DNA from: an uncultured Clostridia bacterium
Lineage (GTDB): Bacteria > Bacillota > Clostridia > Oscillospirales > Ruminococcaceae
Direction: 5' to 3'
Length of the DNA stretch: 16,435 bases
Assembly (NCBI GenBank): GCA_946056455.1
Contig: CAMGJS010000005.1
Location: forward strand, 1 to 16,435
In this document: piece after piece, positions 14,021-16,435 of the stretch
Layout: the number at the start of each line of letters is the position of its first letter
Numbering within the stretch: position 1 is the first letter of the stretch
Program-made: the position numbers and the translations under genes
Notes under the pieces: model-generated
Databases searched by the model: none
The model's input: only the letters and a program-made list of their open reading frames with translations
What the model was told of the DNA's origin: nothing

Positions 14021-14929
14021 ATGAAATTAAAACTCAATTTAAGACCTAGTTGCAAGAGTCTTGACGGATTTTTTGCGGCGCTTATAGTAATATCCGCACT
14101 TATGCTTTTATACAGCACATTCTATACTTATCGCGCCACGGATGAAAAAAACGAAAAAGAAAAGCAGATAGAAAGCCTTTACAACTCGTGCGACAATATA
14201 TGTGAAGCTTCTGAGCTTTTCACCGAAGAGGCGCGCCAGTTTGTCATAGACTATGACCTTTCAAGGCTGAACAGATACTGGGAAGAAGCCGAGAAGGAAA
14301 AAACGGTAGAAAAATCAATGGAATACATAAGCGAAAGCGGAATGTTCACCGTATCGGAGCAGGTTCCGCTTGAAGACGCAAGAGAAAAGCTTTACACAAT
14401 AAGAAAAACGGAAGCCGAGGCGATGCTTCTTGTGGCGTCGGCACATAATATAGACGAGAGAGCGCTTCCCGTTTATCTCAAAGAATACGCAATCTCGGAT
14501 AACCGAAAAAGACTTTCCGCCGATGAAAAAATCTACGAGGCAAGGCTTTTGCTTTACGGCGAGAGTTATAAGTCGGCAAAGGCGGATATTGAAAGCGACC
14601 TGCAAGCCTTCCGTGAAAATATAGATGTCAAATATCAGGCATACAAAAAGCGCTCGACCGCACTTCTTCACGCTTCGGTAACAATTCAGATAACGGGACT
14701 TACGCTTTTGCTTGTAATATCTGCGGCGCTTTTTCTTGTTTACAGAATTTTCTGTTCCGTTCCGTTGCAGAGAAATAGCAAAAAAGCAGATGTTTCGGGC
14801 GACATTGCCCTTGAAGAAAAAGGCTTTGCGGAGATTTGCACAATAGCCGCAAGATACAACGAAAATATGAATAAATTAAACGAAAGCAAAACGGAGGAAG
14901 AATATAATGGAAGCAAAGGAAATTCTTAA
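14021..14929 (+). CDS. Two-transmembrane sensor-type protein without output domain
   Basis: A 302-residue membrane protein: cytosolic start, transmembrane helix 1 (about 17-37), a mostly helical external domain (about 38-215), transmembrane helix 2 (about 218-243), and a short cytosolic tail (244-302). The external part contains CDNICEASELFTEEARQFV, RLNRYWEEAEKEKT and LSADEKIYEARLLLYGESY. This pattern is common in four-helix sensor domains of clostridial diguanylate cyclases and histidine kinases. In those proteins the segment after helix 2 (here FAEICTIAARYNENMNKLNE) leads into a coiled coil and a GGDEF or kinase domain; here the frame ends about 20 residues later at TEEEYNGSKGNS. The final 23 bases overlap the start of deoC and contain its ribosome site upstream. 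AAAAGAGGTG before the ATG supports the start. It may be truncated or may act through a partner. Confidence 0.8.
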   Translation: MKLKLNLRPSCKSLDGFFAALIVISALMLLYSTFYTYRATDEKNEKEKQIESLYNSCDNICEASELFTEEARQFVIDYDLSRLNRYWEEAEKEKTVEKSMEYISESGMFTVSEQVPLEDAREKLYTIRKTEAEAMLLVASAHNIDERALPVYLKEYAISDNRKRLSADEKIYEARLLLYGESYKSAKADIESDLQAFRENIDVKYQAYKKRSTALLHASVTIQITGLTLLLVISAALFLVYRIFCSVPLQRNSKKADVSGDIALEEKGFAEICTIAARYNENMNKLNESKTEEEYNGSKGNS

Positions 14930-15551
14930 AAGAATAGACCATACCGCTCTTGCGGCAACGGCGACAACAGAGGAAATAAAAAAGCTTTGCGATGAGGCGG
15001 TAAAGTACGGTACAGCGTCGGTATGTATCCCTCCCTCATATATCAAATGGGCGAGAGAGAATTTCAAAGACCTCAACCTTTGCACCGTAATAGGCTTTCC
15101 TTTGGGATACAACACCACGGCGGTAAAGGTTTTTGAAACCGAACAGGCGGTAAAGGACGGGGCAGACGAGATAGATATGGTTGTTAACCTCGGATTAGTC
15201 AAGGACAAGAAATTCAGAGAAGTGACAGAAGAAATTTCCGCCGTGAAAAAGGCTTGTCAAGGAAAAATTCTCAAAGTAATTATCGAGACCTGCTATCTTG
15301 ATGAGGACGAGAAAAAAGAGCTTTGCAGATGCGTTACAGATGCGGGAGCGGACTTTATCAAGACTTCAACGGGCTTTGGAACAAAAGGCGCTGAAATTTC
15401 AGATATTGCACTCTTTAAAGAAAATATCGGGGAGAATGTAAAGATAAAAGCGGCAGGCGGAATTCGCACAAAAGAGGATATGGAAAAATATATTGAAGCA
15501 GGTTGTGAAAGAATAGGAACAAGCAAAGCCTCAATTTTATTTTTGGAGTGA
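14907..15551 (+). CDS. deoC: Deoxyribose-phosphate aldolase
   Basis: DeoC splits 2-deoxyribose 5-phosphate into glyceraldehyde 3-phosphate and acetaldehyde in nucleoside catabolism. The 214-residue TIM-barrel protein is of normal size. Key residues are Asp90 in EIDMVVN, the Schiff-base Lys152 in ADFIKTSTGF and Lys181 in KIKAAGGIRT; IDHTAL opens the N-terminus as usual. GGAGGAAG at 14893-14900 supports the ATG at 14907, which lies inside the end of the upstream sensor-type gene (23-base overlap, different frame). deoB begins 5 bases after the stop, so the two form a catabolic pair. The product enters the glycolytic pathway encoded earlier in the window. Confidence 0.97.
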   Translation: MEAKEILKRIDHTALAATATTEEIKKLCDEAVKYGTASVCIPPSYIKWARENFKDLNLCTVIGFPLGYNTTAVKVFETEQAVKDGADEIDMVVNLGLVKDKKFREVTEEISAVKKACQGKILKVIIETCYLDEDEKKELCRCVTDAGADFIKTSTGFGTKGAEISDIALFKENIGENVKIKAAGGIRTKEDMEKYIEAGCERIGTSKASILFLE

Positions 15552-15555
15552 TTTT

Positions 15556-16435
15556 ATGGAAGTTAAAAGAGTTTTTCTTATAGTTCTTGACAGCGTTGGA
15601 ATAGGTGAAATGCCCGACGCTGAAAATTACGGCGACAAAGGCTCAAACACCCTTAAAGCCTGCTTTGACAGCGGCAAGTTAAATATCCCGAATATGACGA
15701 AAATGGGAATTTTCAACATAGACGGAAACGATTATGCAAAGGGAACGGATTTTCCTACAGCCGCCTTTGCCCGAATGACCGAAAAATCAAAGGGCAAGGA
15801 CACTACTACGGGACACTGGGAGATGGCAGGGGTAATATCCGAAAAGCCTTTTCCTACTTACCCTGACGGTTTCCCCGATGAGATAATATCGGAATTTGAA
15901 AAGAGAACGGGCAGAAAAGTCCTTTGCAACAAGCCCTATTCGGGAACGGAAGTAATAAAGGACTACGGCGAGGAGCATATCAAGACAGGTGCGCTTATTG
16001 TCTATACCTCGGCGGACAGCGTTTTTCAGATTGCCGCACACGAGGACATTGTCCCCTGCGAAAAACTTTATGAATACTGCGAGATAGCAAGAGAAATTCT
16101 TTGCGGCGAGCACGCTGTCGGCAGAGTAATCGCAAGACCTTTCGAGGGAGAATATCCCTTTAAAAGAACAAACAGACGCCACGATTTTTCATTAAAGCCT
16201 CCTGTAAAAACTGCGTTGAAGTATATTGCCGAAAGCGGACTTGATGTTATCGGGGTTGGAAAAATCTTTGATATTTTTGCGGGCGACGGAATAACGAAAG
16301 CTGTCCGTGTGATAGGTAATGCGGTGGATATGGAAGAAACAAGCAAAATTCAGAACGAGGATTTTCACGGACTTTGCTTTGTGGACCTTGTTGACTTTGA
16401 TATGTCTGATGGGCACAGAAGCTATGTTGCAGGAT
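15556..16435 (+). CDS. deoB: Phosphopentomutase, 5' part
   Basis: DeoB interconverts (deoxy)ribose 1-phosphate and 5-phosphate, supplying DeoC. About 293 residues of an expected ~390 are inside the window; the gene runs off the right edge. It is a manganese enzyme of the alkaline phosphatase superfamily: Asp12 in LIVLDSVGIGEMPDA; the nucleophile threonine in KGKDTTTGHWEMAG (Thr85 by position); and the cap-domain segments GYNK-like CNKPYSGTEVI, YTSADSVFQIAAHE, ARPFEGE and RRHDFSLKPP. The remaining metal ligands, normally near the C-terminus, are only reached at VDFDMSDGHR. GGAG at 15545-15548 overlaps the end of deoC and supports the ATG at 15556, implying translational coupling. No sign of damage is visible. 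Confidence 0.96.
   Translation, partial: MEVKRVFLIVLDSVGIGEMPDAENYGDKGSNTLKACFDSGKLNIPNMTKMGIFNIDGNDYAKGTDFPTAAFARMTEKSKGKDTTTGHWEMAGVISEKPFPTYPDGFPDEIISEFEKRTGRKVLCNKPYSGTEVIKDYGEEHIKTGALIVYTSADSVFQIAAHEDIVPCEKLYEYCEIAREILCGEHAVGRVIARPFEGEYPFKRTNRRHDFSLKPPVKTALKYIAESGLDVIGVGKIFDIFAGDGITKAVRVIGNAVDMEETSKIQNEDFHGLCFVDLVDFDMSDGHRSYVAG

Overview
The window looks like a chromosomal segment of a low-to-mid G+C Gram-positive gut-type bacterium, probably an Oscillospiraceae/Ruminococcus-like clostridium. This is inferred from strong AGGAGG-type ribosome sites, TTGnnn-17-TAnAAT promoters, Thr/Glu-rich (ETTT) linkers in three exported proteins, and the core gene families present. No phage, transposase, CRISPR array or secondary-metabolite cluster is visible. 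The species cannot be named from sequence reading alone.

Layout. (1) 1-1206 (+): the 3' end of a TrmL-type tRNA methyltransferase, then a DegV/FakB-like lipid-binding protein and an intrinsic terminator. (2) 1275-5299 (+): a glycolytic operon, pgk - 57-aa membrane ORF - tpiA - gpmI, with its own promoter, internal hairpins and a strong final terminator. The small ORF carries a 26-bp direct repeat that changes its reading frame at the end. (3) 5314-7381 (-): a convergent 642-residue membrane protein with an Asn-rich tract, one transmembrane segment, a degenerate staphylococcal-nuclease-like domain that lacks the usual catalytic residues, and a C-terminal Cys/His zinc-type motif. (4) 7519-10214 (+): a divergently transcribed run of an unrecognised 264-aa protein, a BspA-type leucine-rich-repeat surface protein, a TtcA-like PP-loop thiolase, and tRNA-Leu(UAG). 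(5) 10251-12581 (+): a soluble hybrid histidine kinase with three PAS-like regions, HisKA, HATPase and a receiver. (6) 12576-13895 (+): a lipoprotein with two tandem copies of a WGM(S/T)V(E/D)EVK domain. Its promoter carries five direct repeats at exactly 11-bp period, as in a PhoB/PhoP box. (7) 13953-16435 (+): a two-transmembrane sensor-type protein with no output domain, overlapping deoC, followed by the start of deoB.

How the genes work together. The pgk/tpiA/gpmI block covers lower glycolysis; gap is not adjacent in this window. DeoC and DeoB act in sequence on deoxyribose phosphates, feeding glyceraldehyde 3-phosphate and acetaldehyde into central metabolism. The most distinctive parts are the Pho-box-like array before the tandem-domain lipoprotein, the catalytically degenerate nuclease-like membrane protein, the repeat-disrupted small ORF inside the glycolytic operon, and the sensor without output translationally overlapped with deoC.
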